A DNA stretch of 64,000 nt from Candidatus Onthomonas avicola (GCA_018710845.1 DVJB01000039.1:1-64000), one strand, 5' to 3'; numbered from the stretch's first letter, positions 35,580-45,435 are shown. The notes: a model not told the origin generated them from the letters alone. Program-made: numbers and translations.

Positions 35580-35764
35580 CGCCGCATTTCTCAGGGAGAT
35601 AACAAAACCAGCCGAGCCAGTCAGCAGTCAAGATGAACAGCGGCGCATTTCATGCGCTGTGGTGGACAGCCCCGCCCGTCTTTGCTAAAGAGTAATCAGG
35701 GCGCTGTGCGGAGACAACCCTCTGCGCAGCGCCCTGTAGTATTATCCGATTTTGATGTAGCCGC
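35580..35764. other. Intergenic stretch between the island and xpt
   Basis: No gene is seen. It contains the xpt terminator hairpin at 35697-35736 and returns to high GC content. A near-direct 11-base match (CGCCGCATTTC / CGGCGCATTTC) occurs at about 35580 and 35640 but is too short to call. Confidence 0.4.
35697..35736 (-). terminator. Terminator hairpin after xpt
   Basis: CAGGGCGCTGTGC and GCGCAGCGCCCTG form an almost perfect 13-bp stem. The T-run on the minus strand is weak (GATTACTCTTT). Confidence 0.5.
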
Positions 35765-36346
35765 TCACTGTTCCCGGAAGGTGATCTCGCCGGTGGCGGG
35801 GTCCATCGCGTCCACGATGGCCAGGGACTCGAGCTGAATGCCGGTCTCGCGGATGATGCGGCCGCCGTCCTGGAAGCCCTTCTCCACACAGATGCCGATG
35901 CCCTCCACCGTGGCCCCCGCCTCCTGCACCAGCTGAATCAGGCCCTGGAGGGCGCAGCCGTTGGCCAGGAAGTCGTCGATGATGAGGACGTGGTCCTCCG
36001 GGCCGATAAACTTCTTGGAGACGACGACATCATATACCCGCTTGTGTGTGAAGCTCTGGACCTTGGTGGAATAGACCTCTCCGGAGAGGTTGATGCTCTG
36101 GGATTTTTTCGCAAACAGGACGGGCACGTCGAAGCACTCGGCCACCACGCAGGCGATTCCGATGCCGCTGGCCTCGATCGTCAGGATTTTATTGATCGGC
36201 TTATCCTTGAACAGGCGCTTGAACTCCATCCCCATCTCGTGAAACAGCTTCACGTCCATCAGATGGTTGAGGAAGCAGTCCACCTTCAGCACGCCGCCCT
36301 CCGCGATGATACCATCCTTGCGAATGCGATCTTCCAAGAGTTTCAT
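35765..36346 (-). CDS. xpt: Xanthine phosphoribosyltransferase
   Basis: 193 residues. The PRPP-binding motif is [14 protein letters not shown], and [18 protein letters not shown] and [23 protein letters not shown] are typical of Xpt. It salvages xanthine to XMP. It is a single-gene unit with a promoter but no purine riboswitch in the short leader. Confidence 0.95.
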   Translation of the reverse strand: MKLLEDRIRKDGIIAEGGVLKVDCFLNHLMDVKLFHEMGMEFKRLFKDKPINKILTIEASGIGIACVVAECFDVPVLFAKKSQSINLSGEVYSTKVQSFTHKRVYDVVVSKKFIGPEDHVLIIDDFLANGCALQGLIQLVQEAGATVEGIGICVEKGFQDGGRIIRETGIQLESLAIVDAMDPATGEITFREQ

Positions 36347-36414
36347 ACCGTCGCTCTCCTTCTTTTGTGCGGGCCGCCGGACGGCTGCCCGGGGAATAAA
36401 AATAAGATGTTGTT

Positions 36415-36443
36415 ATTGTATCATATTTCGTCCCCGCTGTCAT
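36415..36443 (-). promoter_or_regulatory. SigmaA promoter of xpt
   Basis: On the minus strand ATGACA and TACAAT are separated by 17 bases, with TG one base before the -10. The leader of about 65 bases carries a GC-rich imperfect hairpin. Confidence 0.65.
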
Positions 36444-36514
36444 TCTCTCCGTCTGATTTTTCCCGCTCACTTTCGACTTTTTTTGACCGGCCTCCCGCCG
36501 ACCGTCAGGAGCGC

Positions 36515-37270
36515 TCAGGCAGGCTGCTGCCGCCCGGCGTGGTCGATGGTGTACTCTCCCTCCAGCAGCAGCTCGGACACGGTGCAAAATTGATATCCCT
36601 GTCCCTGGAGGCTGGAAATAATCTCGGGCAGAGCCTCCGGCGTATGCAGTGCCGCGTTATGAAAGAGGATGATGGAGCCCGGCTCTACACGCTCGAGGAC
36701 GCGCTGGGAAATCTCCGTCGCGGACAGCTCCTTCCAGTCCAAACTGTCCACGTCCCACTGGATGGGTTCCATCCCGATAGAGCGGATGGCGTTGATCACC
36801 TGATCGTTGTAGTCTCCGTAGGGACAACGGATCAGGGTGGGGCGCACACCGGTAATGTCCTCGATCTTGTCGTTGCAGGCCTCCAACTCCGCGATGACCT
36901 CTTCCGGGGTGCACTGGGTCAGATAGGGATGGGTGTCCGAGTGGTTCTGGATAGAGTGTCCCGCCTCGGCGAGTGCCTGAACCGACTCGGGATACTTCTC
37001 CACCCAATCGCCCACAACAAAAAAAGTGGCCGTCACGTTGTACTCGCCCAGAATCTCAATCAGCTGCTCGGTGTCCTCGTTGCCCCAGGCGGCGTCAAAG
37101 GTGAGCGCGGCCAGCTGTTCGGTGCGCGCGACGCTGTAGATGGGCAGCTGCCGCTCTGTCGCCGCGGCCCCCACCACATCGGGATGGTTCACCAGCCAGA
37201 ACATGACCGCCGCGATGAGCAGGCAGCCGAGCACCGTCAGCAGCCGGCGGCGCAGAATGAAGATCTTCAC
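36515..37270 (-). CDS. pdaB: PdaB-like polysaccharide deacetylase (sporulation-type)
   Basis: 251 residues from a GTG at 37270 with AGGGGAG upstream; the track start at 37453 is a false extension. A short N-terminal membrane anchor (VLGCLLIAAVMFWLV) precedes a NodB domain. The motifs LTFDAAWGNEDT and AGHSIQNHSDTHP (metal-binding His pair) and LIRCPYGDYND match PdaB, which acts on spore cortex or wall glycan in Bacillus. PdaB is conserved in spore formers and fits the sporulation genes here. It follows rnz on the same strand. Confidence 0.88.
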   Translation of the reverse strand: MKIFILRRRLLTVLGCLLIAAVMFWLVNHPDVVGAAATERQLPIYSVARTEQLAALTFDAAWGNEDTEQLIEILGEYNVTATFFVVGDWVEKYPESVQALAEAGHSIQNHSDTHPYLTQCTPEEVIAELEACNDKIEDITGVRPTLIRCPYGDYNDQVINAIRSIGMEPIQWDVDSLDWKELSATEISQRVLERVEPGSIILFHNAALHTPEALPEIISSLQGQGYQFCTVSELLLEGEYTIDHAGRQQPA

Positions 37271-37326
37271 GTTCCACTCCCCTTTCCTTACGGCACTGTA
37301 TGCCGCGGGAGCGGAAAACATGTCTT

Positions 37327-38226
37327 CTATTCCGGAAAGCGCAGCGTGACCGTCCGCCCGGGGACGCCCAGCTTTGCGCCCGGAAAGACGGCGGCCGCCT
37401 CGCCCAGAAAGTCCTCCGGGCGGCTGAGGGAGGGGCTGAAATGGGTCAGCCACAGCTCCTTTGCCCCGCTCTCACGGGCGATGCGCGCCGCCTCGCGGAA
37501 GGTCATGTGACAGGTCTCTTTCGCCTTGGACAGCTTGTCCTGCTCGCCGTACATCCCCTCGCAGATGAGCAGGTCAGCCCCCCGGGCCGCCCGATACAGC
37601 GGCTTGACCGGCCGGGTATCGGTGGCGTAGACCATCCGGATGCCGGGGCGCGGCGGGCCGAGCACCTGGTCGGGCGTATAGCCGTCCACGCACTCTCCCT
37701 GCTGCAGGCGTTTCCAGAGCGGCTTGGGAATGCCGGCGGCGAGGGCGCGCTGGGGGTCAAACTTCCCGCGGCGCGGCACCTCCACCCGGTAGCCAAGGCA
37801 GGGCACCGTGTGGCGTACCGGAAAGGCGGTCAGCTCCCAGTCCCCCAGAGGGATGGTCTGTTCTTCCCCCTCCGCCAGCTCGATCGGCCAGACGGGGAAG
37901 GCCAGCTCCGGGGCGATCACCTTGACCGCCTCGAGCAGGCGGGCCGTCCCTCTCGGGCCGACGAGCGTCACCGGCTCGGTGCGCTCCATATTGCCCATGG
38001 TCAGCAGCAGGCCAGGCAGGCCGGCGGTGTGGTCGGCGTGCAGGTGGGTCAGGCAGATCGTGTCCAGATTCTTAAAGGACCAGCCGGCGGCGCGGGCGGC
38101 GATCTGGGTGCCCTCGCCCGCGTCGATGAGCAGGCTGCGGCCGTTGCAGCGCAGCACAAGCGAGGTGAGCCACCGCCCGGGCAGGGGCATGGTCCCCCCT
38201 GTTCCCAGCAGGCAGACATCCAGCAT
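37327..38226 (-). CDS. rnz: Ribonuclease Z
   Basis: 299 residues. A metallo-beta-lactamase fold with the tRNase Z motif THLHADHTAGLPGLL, GTGGTMPLPGRW at the N terminus and LTHFSPSLSRPEDF near the C terminus. It matures tRNA 3' ends by endonucleolytic cleavage after the discriminator base. It sits between the ClpE-like gene and pdaB. Confidence 0.93.
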   Translation of the reverse strand: MLDVCLLGTGGTMPLPGRWLTSLVLRCNGRSLLIDAGEGTQIAARAAGWSFKNLDTICLTHLHADHTAGLPGLLLTMGNMERTEPVTLVGPRGTARLLEAVKVIAPELAFPVWPIELAEGEEQTIPLGDWELTAFPVRHTVPCLGYRVEVPRRGKFDPQRALAAGIPKPLWKRLQQGECVDGYTPDQVLGPPRPGIRMVYATDTRPVKPLYRAARGADLLICEGMYGEQDKLSKAKETCHMTFREAARIARESGAKELWLTHFSPSLSRPEDFLGEAAAVFPGAKLGVPGRTVTLRFPE

Positions 38227-38263
38227 GTTCTCCGGCCTCCTCTCTGTTGGATTTCAGAACAAC

Positions 38264-38293
38264 ATTATATAACAAAAGCCCCGCCGCTGGCAA
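38264..38293 (-). promoter_or_regulatory. Promoter of rnz, inside the ClpE terminator
   Basis: On the minus strand TTGCCA and a perfect TATAAT are separated by 18 bases. The -35 lies in the stem of the ClpE-gene terminator, so the two signals share sequence. Confidence 0.6.
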
Positions 38294-38315
38294 CTGTGGA
38301 TTGCCGGCGGCGGGG
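38279..38315 (-). terminator. Terminator after the ClpE-like gene
   Basis: CCCCGCCGCTGGCAA and TTGCCGGCGGCGGGG form a long stem with one mismatch, followed by CTTTTG on the minus strand. Confidence 0.8.
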
Positions 38316-38349
38316 AGAGCGGTCATACAGCGCGGACAAAAAGTGTATT

Positions 38350-40920
38350 TTACACGGCGACGAGAGAGATCTTCCCGTCCAGCACCGTGGCGCTCAGATG
38401 GGTGATCTGGCGGTCGTAGTGCTCGATCAGCTCGAGGGCGATGGTGTCCTCCAGTTCGCGCTGGATCAGGCGGCGCAGGTTGCGCGCGCCATAGGTCAGC
38501 GAATAGGACTTTTGGGTCAGGTAATCCACCAGCGCGTCGTCCCAAGTGAAGTCGATCCCCTTCTCCTGGAGGGACTGGCGCAGCTCGCGCAGCATGATGC
38601 CGGTGATGCCCTTGAAGTTCTCCTCGCTGAGGTGGTTGAAGTAGACAATCTCATCCACACGGTTGAGAAATTCCGGGCGGAGGAAGGACTGCAGCGCCTT
38701 GAGGGCGCGGTCCTTATCCTGCTCGTCGGCGGTACGGCCGAAGCCGACGCTGCCGTTCTTGCTCGCGCTGCCGGCGTTGGAGGTCATGACAATAATGGTA
38801 TTTTCAAAGTTGACCTTCCGTCCGTGCGCGTCGGTGATATGGCCGTCGTCCAGAATCTGCAGCAGGATATTGAGCACGTCGGGGTGCGCCTTTTCGATCT
38901 CGTCAAAGAGGATGACGGAGTAGGGCTTGCGGCGGATCTTCTCCGTCAGCTGGCCCGCCTCGTCATAGCCGACATAGCCGGGAGGAGAGCCGACGATCCG
39001 GGAGACGGAGTGCTTCTCCATAAACTCGGACATGTCCAGGCGGATGAGGGACTCGGGACTGTTGAACAGGTCCTGCGCCAGCTGCTTGACCAGCTCGGTC
39101 TTGCCGACGCCGGTGGAGCCGACGAAGATAAAGGACACCGGCTTGTGCTTGGGCGAGATGCCGACGCGGTTGCGGCGGATCGCTCGGGTGACGGCGTCCA
39201 CCGCCTCGTCCTGGCCGATGATGTGCTCCTTCAGGCGCTCATCCAGCTTGCTCAGGCGGGAGAACTCCTCCTCCTGGATACGGCTGGCGGGGATGCCGGT
39301 CCACAGCTCGATCACGCGGGCCAGATTCTCCAGCTCCAGCTGCGGGCGGCCAGCCGCCTCGAGCGTCTTCTGCTCGGCGTCAAGCTGCAGCTCGGTGCTG
39401 CGCAGGTAGGCGATGCGCTCATAGGCGCGGTTGTCCTCCGGAGCGTTCTGGATCTCCATCCGCTCTTGGCGCAGCTGGTCGATCTGGTGGCGCAGCTCCT
39501 CGCTCTGCCGGTCCATGCGGGCCAGACGGTCCTGCTTCTGGACAGGGTCCATCTCGCTGTTGTTCTGCAGGCTGGCGCGCTCACTGTTCAGGTTGCCCAG
39601 CTGTTGGCGGCAGCGAGACTGTTTCTGCTCGTTCTCCTTCAGGCGGCCGGAGCGCTGGGCACTCTGCTGGTCCTGGGAGGCGAGAATCAGTTCCCGCTCC
39701 TTGGCCAGGTCCGCGCGCTCCTTGTCAATGGCGGCCAGGCGGGCCAAATTCTTGTTGTGCAGGTTGACGTCAGAGCAGGCCTCGTCGATCAGATCGATCG
39801 CCTTGTCCGGCAGGTAGCGGTCAGTGATATAGCGCTCTGAGAGCAGCACCGCCTGGCGAAGCATCGCGCGGGGGATCTCCACCTGATGGTAGCCCTCATA
39901 GTAGTGAGCGATTCCCTCGAGGATGCGCACGGAGTCGTCCACCGAGGGCTCTGGCACATTGACCGGCTGGAACCGGCGCTCCAGCGCGGCGTCCTTTTCG
40001 ATATACTTGCGGTATTCGTTATAGGTGGTCGCGCCGATCACCTGGATCTCCCCGCGGCTGAGGGCCGGCTTGAGGATATTGGCCGCGTTCATCGACCCCT
40101 CCGCGTCGCCCGCGCCGACGATGTTATGGACCTCGTCAATGACGAGAATGATATTGCCGATCTTCTTGACCTCTTCGATCAGGCCCTTCATCCGGCTCTC
40201 AAACTGCCCGCGGAACTGGGTGCCGGCGACCAGGGCCGTCAGGTCCAGGAGGTAGACCTCCTTGTCCGCCAGCTTATAGGGCACATGACCGGAGGCAATG
40301 CGCATGGCGAGCCCCTCCGCAATCGCCGTCTTGCCCACGCCGGGCTCACCGATCAGGCAGGGGTTGTTCTTCTGCCGGCGGTTGAGGATCTGCATCACAC
40401 GGGCGATCTCCTCGTCGCGGCCGATCACCTCGTCCAGCTTGCCCTCCCGGGCGCGCCGGGTGAGGGAGATGCAGTAGTTCTCCAAGAATTTTCGCTTGGG
40501 GGCTTTTCCGTTCTGGCGGGTCTCCTGGCTGCTGTTTTCCCGGCCGCCCTCGCTGCGGGAGGGAGAGTTCTCCTCCCGCGGCTGCTGGTTCGAGCCAAAA
40601 AGGCGGTTGAGGAAGGGGAAGGTTGCGGTCTTTCCGTCCTCCTCCGTGTCATCCTCGTCCTCGGTATTCAGATTCTGGTTTTCCATCATGGCCTCCATGG
40701 CCTCCGGGCCGCCAAAGGCGGACATCATATCATTGTTGAGATTGTCGAGGTCATCCTCCGTGATGCCCATCTTCTTGAGCAGGTCGTCTACCGGCTTGAT
40801 CCCCATCGCGCTGGCGCACTTGAGGCAGTAGCCCTCATTTTTTGTCTCGCCGTTCTCCATCCTGGTCAGGAAGATGACGGCCATGTTTTTATGACACTTT
40901 GAACACAGTACTGGCTGCAT
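38350..40920 (-). CDS. clpE: ClpE-type AAA+ unfoldase (zinc-finger N terminus)
   Basis: 856 residues. Four N-terminal cysteines (C6, C9, C32, C35) form a zinc finger in place of the double Clp-N repeats of ClpC. A Gln/Ser/Glu-rich linker (about 80-140) follows, then AAA-1 (Walker [10 protein letters not shown], 191-199), a long coiled-coil M domain (about 410-545) and AAA-2 (GSTGVGKTE near 590). The ClpP-binding loop looks like VGF. ClpE with ClpP degrades unfolded proteins after stress. A 7-bp hairpin (40939-40955) is in the leader, but no CtsR site is visible. Confidence 0.9.
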   Translation of the reverse strand: MQPVLCSKCHKNMAVIFLTRMENGETKNEGYCLKCASAMGIKPVDDLLKKMGITEDDLDNLNNDMMSAFGGPEAMEAMMENQNLNTEDEDDTEEDGKTATFPFLNRLFGSNQQPREENSPSRSEGGRENSSQETRQNGKAPKRKFLENYCISLTRRAREGKLDEVIGRDEEIARVMQILNRRQKNNPCLIGEPGVGKTAIAEGLAMRIASGHVPYKLADKEVYLLDLTALVAGTQFRGQFESRMKGLIEEVKKIGNIILVIDEVHNIVGAGDAEGSMNAANILKPALSRGEIQVIGATTYNEYRKYIEKDAALERRFQPVNVPEPSVDDSVRILEGIAHYYEGYHQVEIPRAMLRQAVLLSERYITDRYLPDKAIDLIDEACSDVNLHNKNLARLAAIDKERADLAKERELILASQDQQSAQRSGRLKENEQKQSRCRQQLGNLNSERASLQNNSEMDPVQKQDRLARMDRQSEELRHQIDQLRQERMEIQNAPEDNRAYERIAYLRSTELQLDAEQKTLEAAGRPQLELENLARVIELWTGIPASRIQEEEFSRLSKLDERLKEHIIGQDEAVDAVTRAIRRNRVGISPKHKPVSFIFVGSTGVGKTELVKQLAQDLFNSPESLIRLDMSEFMEKHSVSRIVGSPPGYVGYDEAGQLTEKIRRKPYSVILFDEIEKAHPDVLNILLQILDDGHITDAHGRKVNFENTIIVMTSNAGSASKNGSVGFGRTADEQDKDRALKALQSFLRPEFLNRVDEIVYFNHLSEENFKGITGIMLRELRQSLQEKGIDFTWDDALVDYLTQKSYSLTYGARNLRRLIQRELEDTIALELIEHYDRQITHLSATVLDGKISLVAV

Positions 40921-40938
40921 ATATAGTTCTCCTTAAAC

Positions 40939-40955
40939 GGACCGCTGCGCGGTCC
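40939..40955 (-). repeat. Perfect hairpin in the leader of the ClpE-like gene
   Basis: GGACCGC and GCGGTCC are exact inverted arms around TGC, about 10 bases upstream of the ribosome binding site. It could be a heat-responsive or mRNA-protecting element. Confidence 0.5.
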
Positions 40956-41052
40956 TCTCCGATTTCACGGCAATACTACCACGAAATTGTGAACAAATCT
41001 TAGCGGCCGCAAATATTTTTACAGGAAAATGCTGCTTCGGGCACGGCTGACG

Positions 41053-41736
41053 CTATACGCCCGCCGGACGGATGGCAGCAAACAGGCTCAACAGCGCACT
41101 GCTCTGTACACTGTCCTGGCCGATCAGTCCGGTGCCGACAGCCAGCGAGCAGAGCACAGCCAGCACGATCACGCCCTTGATCAGGCCGCAGACGCCGCCG
41201 AGCGTCTTGTTCAGAAAGCGCAGTCCGGGCAGCGCCGCGGCCAGATTGAGCACCCCCGTCAGCAGGCGGCCCAAGAGCATAATGACGAAGAAGGCGATCA
41301 GATAGACCACCAGCCACGCCGCCGACTGCGCCAGCGCCGCTGAGATGGCGGCGCCGATGCTCTCCACGCTGTTGCCGACGGTCTCCGAGACAGCGCCGGC
41401 AAAGTGCTGGTAGAAGTCCGACTGGACCATCTGACCCAGCAGGCCATCCTCGCCGAGCAAAGGCGCCAGGTCAATCACTTCCTGTCCGGCGCCGGCGGAC
41501 GGCAGCGTGTCAGTCTCGCCCAGCGTCTCCTCCAGCCGGAGCTGGACGCTGCTCTCAAAGGCGGGCTGGAACATCTGCGCCACGGTGGGCGAGAGGGCAT
41601 CGGCGGCCACCTGCGCGCCGATCAGAGCAACAATCGCCGTCACCAGTCCGCAGACGGTCAGGATCATGCCTCGCCGGACGCCGGAAAGGACAAAGAGCAC
41701 CAGGGCAACCAGAATAATGATGTCAAACAGATTCAT
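41053..41736 (-). CDS. CvpA-family membrane protein
   Basis: 227 residues with four membrane helices: the first at residues 3-20 (FDIIILVALVLFVLSGVRRGM), then GLVTAIVALIGAQVAAD, an extracytoplasmic acidic loop, and a C-terminal pair with AWLVVYLIAFFVIMLLGRLL and GLIKGVIVLAVLCSLAVG. This is the CvpA pattern; CvpA is linked to colicin V export in E. coli, but in Firmicutes its role is unknown. It ends the truA/DUF5711 operon, 36 bases after it. Confidence 0.85.
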   Translation of the reverse strand: MNLFDIIILVALVLFVLSGVRRGMILTVCGLVTAIVALIGAQVAADALSPTVAQMFQPAFESSVQLRLEETLGETDTLPSAGAGQEVIDLAPLLGEDGLLGQMVQSDFYQHFAGAVSETVGNSVESIGAAISAALAQSAAWLVVYLIAFFVIMLLGRLLTGVLNLAAALPGLRFLNKTLGGVCGLIKGVIVLAVLCSLAVGTGLIGQDSVQSSALLSLFAAIRPAGV

Positions 41737-41772
41737 AGCACAGGACCTCTTTTCAGGCGTAGACCCGCCGGC

Positions 41773-42963
41773 TCAGGGCAGATAGACGCGCGCCGTCTCC
41801 TCCATCACGAGGAAGGCCGAGCCGTCGCTGCGCACAAGCGCCTGCCGGATACCGTCGGTATTTTCCAATACGGCATATTCTTCCAGATCACTGGTGTAGA
41901 TGGTGAGTGCACTGCTGGTGAGCACGGCGATATACCGCCCCGCCGCGGTGACGGAGAGCACCTCCTCCGTTACCTCCAGCGTCCCGGTCACCTGCCCCTG
42001 CCCGTCAATGACGAAGAGCTGACCGACGGCCGAGGCGCTCGAGCGGCTGAGATACTCCACCGCAAAGCCCTCCCCCTGCAGCGAATAGGCCTGCAGATAG
42101 AGCGAGGACTCGCTCCAGCTGGCCAGCTCCTGGCACTGCGCGTCGAGCAGTCGCATCCCGCGCCGCTCTTGCAGCCAGACGCCGTCGCCGTCCCAGCGCA
42201 GGTCAAGCGGCAGAGTCCCGTTGAAGGAGGCGGAGGCGGTCTCCGTCCCGTCCGCGCAGCTGTAGACCGTCACGGCGCTGGTAAAATCCGCTCCCTCCTG
42301 TCCAATCGTCACCACGGCGAGGGACCGGTTGTCCGGCGAGACCGCAGCGTCATAGACAAAGCGGGAGGAGATGTTTTCCGTCACCACCGGTTCTTGGGCG
42401 GCGTCGTAGACCGTCACAGCGCCCTTATAGCCCGAGGCCTGCTCCACCACAGCCAGCCAGCCGGCGTCATTCACCCGGGCGGAGAGAATCGCCAAGTCAG
42501 ACTGCGTCTCATAATGCCAGAGCAGTTCCCGCGCCGAGAAGAGATAGAGGTCCCCCCCACCGGAATCGTAGAGAACGGCGTAGCTGCCGGCCGTCTGCGC
42601 CACCGGCTCGCTGAGGCTGAGTGTCAGGTCCTCATAGACCGAGCCGCTGCCGGAATAGATCTGGGCGGTGTTGCTGCTGTACGCCAACAGGTTATCCCCC
42701 AGCGCGGCATAGCGTCCGCCGGTATAGCGGTCGATGAAGAAGTCAGCTCCCTGGCCGTCCTCGCTGCGCTCCAGGGCGTAGTAGGTCAGATAGCGCGCGA
42801 GCGCGTCCAGATTGATCTTGTCCCGGTGCAGGACCAGCAGGACGCCCGCCGCCACCAGCAGCAGACTGAGCACCACGGTGAGCACCCGCAGCAGGATGCG
42901 CAGCGGCGCGGGCGCCCGCCGCTTCTCCGTTCGGGATTTGAATGTGGTCTTTTTTTCAGACAT
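41773..42963 (-). CDS. DUF5711 beta-propeller membrane-anchored protein
   Basis: 396 residues. A basic cytoplasmic N terminus and one membrane helix (VLTVVLSLLLVAAGVLLVL) precede an extracytoplasmic domain of repeated beta-strand units typical of WD40/PQQ-like propellers (SGSGSVYEDLTLS, YAVLYDSGGGDLYLFSARELLW, DAAVSPDNRSLAVVTIG). This matches DUF5711, of unknown function. It is found between truA and cvpA and translated with them. Confidence 0.8.
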   Translation of the reverse strand: MSEKKTTFKSRTEKRRAPAPLRILLRVLTVVLSLLLVAAGVLLVLHRDKINLDALARYLTYYALERSEDGQGADFFIDRYTGGRYAALGDNLLAYSSNTAQIYSGSGSVYEDLTLSLSEPVAQTAGSYAVLYDSGGGDLYLFSARELLWHYETQSDLAILSARVNDAGWLAVVEQASGYKGAVTVYDAAQEPVVTENISSRFVYDAAVSPDNRSLAVVTIGQEGADFTSAVTVYSCADGTETASASFNGTLPLDLRWDGDGVWLQERRGMRLLDAQCQELASWSESSLYLQAYSLQGEGFAVEYLSRSSASAVGQLFVIDGQGQVTGTLEVTEEVLSVTAAGRYIAVLTSSALTIYTSDLEEYAVLENTDGIRQALVRSDGSAFLVMEETARVYLP

Positions 42964-42967
42964 GCAC

Positions 42968-43762
42968 TCACTCCTCCGGATCGGTATCCAAACCTACCGG
43001 CTCACGGTACCAGAGTTTGGTCATATACAGCCCGCCGGGCGGCACGGTGGGGCCGGCCTCCACGCGGTTACCGCGGCGGAGGATCTCGCCGATCTCCTCC
43101 GGCGTCAGTTTGCCCTCGGCCGCGTAGAGCACGGTGCCCACCATAATGCGGACCATATTATAGAGAAAGCCGTTGGCGCACACACGCAGAGTGATCAGGT
43201 CGCCCGAGCGCTCCACGTCAAAGTAGTACACGGTGCGGACCGTGGAGCGGACATTGGTCCCCACGTCGCGCACGGCGGCAAAGTCATGTGTGCCGACAAA
43301 GGCGGCGGCCGCGCGGGCCATCACCGCCTCGTCCAGGCGTTTGGGGTAAAAATACGCCCGGTTTACAAAAAAGGCGTTGCGGATCCTGGAGTTATAGACC
43401 TGATAGGTGTACTCCTTTTTCAGGCAGGAGCCGATGGCGTTAAACCCCTCCGACACCTCGCGCGCGGAGACCACTACGATGTCCTCCGGCAGCCGGGCGT
43501 TAAAGGCCAGCGGCATCCGCTCGCAGGGGATGGTGGAGACCGTGCGGAAGTTGGCGATATAGACCCGCGCGTGCACCCCCGCGTCCGTCCGCCCGGCACC
43601 GGTAAAGCGGACCGGATGTCCCACCACCTTGCCCACCGCCTGCTCCAATGTCTCCTGGACGGTGGCGGCATTCTTCTGTATCTGCCAGCCGTGGTAGGCG
43701 GTGCCGACGTACATCAATTGCAGGGCGATATTGCGCGCCGGGCGCTCCCCAGCGGCGCTCAC
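42968..43762 (-). CDS. truA: tRNA pseudouridine38-40 synthase
   Basis: 264 residues from a GTG at 43762 overlapping the ecfT stop as GTGA. The catalytic Asp is in GAGRTDAGVHA, and NARLPEDIVV and GNRVEAGPTVPPGGLYM are also diagnostic. It modifies U38-40 in the anticodon arm. The gene order ecfA1-ecfA2-ecfT-truA is typical of Firmicutes; rplM and rpsI, usually next, are absent here and DUF5711 follows. Confidence 0.96.
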   Translation of the reverse strand: MSAAGERPARNIALQLMYVGTAYHGWQIQKNAATVQETLEQAVGKVVGHPVRFTGAGRTDAGVHARVYIANFRTVSTIPCERMPLAFNARLPEDIVVVSAREVSEGFNAIGSCLKKEYTYQVYNSRIRNAFFVNRAYFYPKRLDEAVMARAAAAFVGTHDFAAVRDVGTNVRSTVRTVYYFDVERSGDLITLRVCANGFLYNMVRIMVGTVLYAAEGKLTPEEIGEILRRGNRVEAGPTVPPGGLYMTKLWYREPVGLDTDPEE

Positions 43763-44568
43763 AGCCCAAACCCCAGCGCGAGCACGGACACCGCCACGAG
43801 CAGGCCCCCGCCGATGGCGAAGGTGACGGCGTCGATCCGGGCATAGGCGAGCTGGCGCATCCGGGTGCGGCCCTCGCCGCCGTGGTAGCAGCGGCACTCC
43901 ATCGCAGTCGCCAGCTCATCAGCCCGGCGGAAGGCGGAGACAAAGAGGGGGACCAGCAGCGGCACGAGCGCCTTGGCCTTCTGGATCAGGTTGCCGGAGT
44001 CAAAGTCCGCGCCGCGCGCCTTTTGGGCATTCATAATCTTGTCCGTCTCCTCGATCAGGGTGGGAATGGAGCGCAGGGCGATGGACATCATCATTGCCAG
44101 TTCGTGCACCGGCGCGTGCAGCCGCTTGAGCGGGCTGAGCAGGCTCTCCAGCCCATCGGTGAGCAGGATGGGCGAGGTGGTATACGTCATCAGGAAGGTG
44201 CCGGTGATGAGCATCATAATGCGCACAACCATGAAGAAGGCGGTACGGATGCCCCCCGTGGTGATATGCAGAAAGCCCCACTCCCACAGCAGCGTCCCGG
44301 TGCTGTTATAAAACAGGTTGAGCACACCGGTGAAGATAAGGATGAAGAGCACTGGCTTCATCCCGCGCAGCACCGCCTTGGCCCCCACCTTGGACAGGCG
44401 GACGGACACGACCAGAAAAAGGAACAGCAGGCCGTAGCTGACAAAGTTCTGCGCGATGAAAAGCGCGGCGATATAGACGATGACCATCAGGATCTTGGTG
44501 CGCGGGTCCAGACGGTGGACCACGGTATCACCCGGGAAATACTGTCCGAGCGTGATATCTCTGAGCAC
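43759..44568 (-). CDS. ecfT: Energy-coupling factor transporter transmembrane protein EcfT
   Basis: 269 residues, about five membrane helices. The coupling motifs for the ATPases are AQKARGADF and AMECRCYHG, the latter Cys-Arg-Cys instead of Ala-Arg-Gly. EcfT links the vitamin-binding S components to EcfA1/A2 for uptake of riboflavin, folate, biotin or thiamine. No S component is encoded in this window, so they are elsewhere. It overlaps truA by 4 bases. Confidence 0.96.
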   Translation of the reverse strand: MLRDITLGQYFPGDTVVHRLDPRTKILMVIVYIAALFIAQNFVSYGLLFLFLVVSVRLSKVGAKAVLRGMKPVLFILIFTGVLNLFYNSTGTLLWEWGFLHITTGGIRTAFFMVVRIMMLITGTFLMTYTTSPILLTDGLESLLSPLKRLHAPVHELAMMMSIALRSIPTLIEETDKIMNAQKARGADFDSGNLIQKAKALVPLLVPLFVSAFRRADELATAMECRCYHGGEGRTRMRQLAYARIDAVTFAIGGGLLVAVSVLALGFGL

Positions 44569-45435
44569 TCAGACCGCCCCCTTTCGCGCCAGCGCCACGA
44601 GGGCATCCCTGGCCTCGTCCATGGTGTAGACGCAGTCGTCCTGGATCGGCAGACCGAGCTCCTTCAGGCGCTGAAAGACCTGCGTCACCTGCGGCACGCC
44701 CAGCCCCATCTTCCGCAGCTCGGCGCTGTGGGCGAAGACCTCCCGCGGCGTTCCGGTGAAGGGCAGGCGGCCGTCGTTGACGACGACAATCCGGTCCACC
44801 GAGCGCGCAATCTCCTCCATCGAGTGGGAGACGAGGATGATGGTGGAGTTGTTGGACTCGTGGTAGGCGCGGATGTTGGCCAAAATCGCGTCCCGGCCCG
44901 TCGGGTCCAGTCCGGCGGTCGGCTCGTCCAGGATGAGCACCTCCGGCTCCATCGCGATGACGCCCGCGATGGCGACCCGGCGCTTCTGCCCGCCGGAGAG
45001 CTCAAAGGGCGACTTTTTCAGGTGCCGCTCCTGCAGGCCGACAAACTGCGCCGCCTGGCGGACACGCCGGTCGATCTCCTCCTCCGGGAGCTTCATATTC
45101 GTCGGGCCAAAGGCGATGTCGCGGTAGACCGTCTCTTCAAAGAGCTGGTACTCCGGGTACTGGAAGACCAGCCCGACGTGAAACTTCGCCTCGCGCACGC
45201 TCTGCTTGCTCTCCCAGATGTCCCGGCCGCGCAGGAGCACCTGGCCGGAGGTGGGCTTGAGCAGGCCGTTGAGGTGCTGGATCAGGGTGGATTTGCCCGA
45301 GCCGGTGTGCCCGATGATGCCGAGATACTCCCCCGGCCAGGCCTGAAAATTGACCTCATGCAACGCCTCATACTCAAAGGGCGTGCCCACGCTGTAGGTG
45401 CAGCTGAGGTCTCTTGTCTCTAAAATCGGTTCCAA
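44569..45435 (-). CDS. ecfA2: Energy-coupling factor transporter ATP-binding protein EcfA2
   Basis: 288 residues. Walker A is GHTGSGKSTL, the signature ELSGGQKRR and the Walker B LILDEPTAGLDP. The C-terminal extension typical of EcfA2 is present. It directly follows ecfA1 by 73 bases and is adjacent to ecfT without a gap. Confidence 0.96.
   Translation of the reverse strand: MEPILETRDLSCTYSVGTPFEYEALHEVNFQAWPGEYLGIIGHTGSGKSTLIQHLNGLLKPTSGQVLLRGRDIWESKQSVREAKFHVGLVFQYPEYQLFEETVYRDIAFGPTNMKLPEEEIDRRVRQAAQFVGLQERHLKKSPFELSGGQKRRVAIAGVIAMEPEVLILDEPTAGLDPTGRDAILANIRAYHESNNSTIILVSHSMEEIARSVDRIVVVNDGRLPFTGTPREVFAHSAELRKMGLGVPQVTQVFQRLKELGLPIQDDCVYTMDEARDALVALARKGAV

Noticed and set aside
35580-35650. 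Near-identical CGCCGCATTTC / CGGCGCATTTC as island target-site duplication
   Set aside because: Only 10 of 11 bases match and both lie on the same side of the island, so they do not bracket it.
36347-36420. Purine riboswitch before xpt
   Set aside because: The leader is too short and the conserved pairing and loop sequences are absent.
37300-39840. 846-residue plus-strand ORF opposite rnz and the ClpE-like gene
   Set aside because: Antisense shadow over well-supported genes; no domain or ribosome binding site seen.
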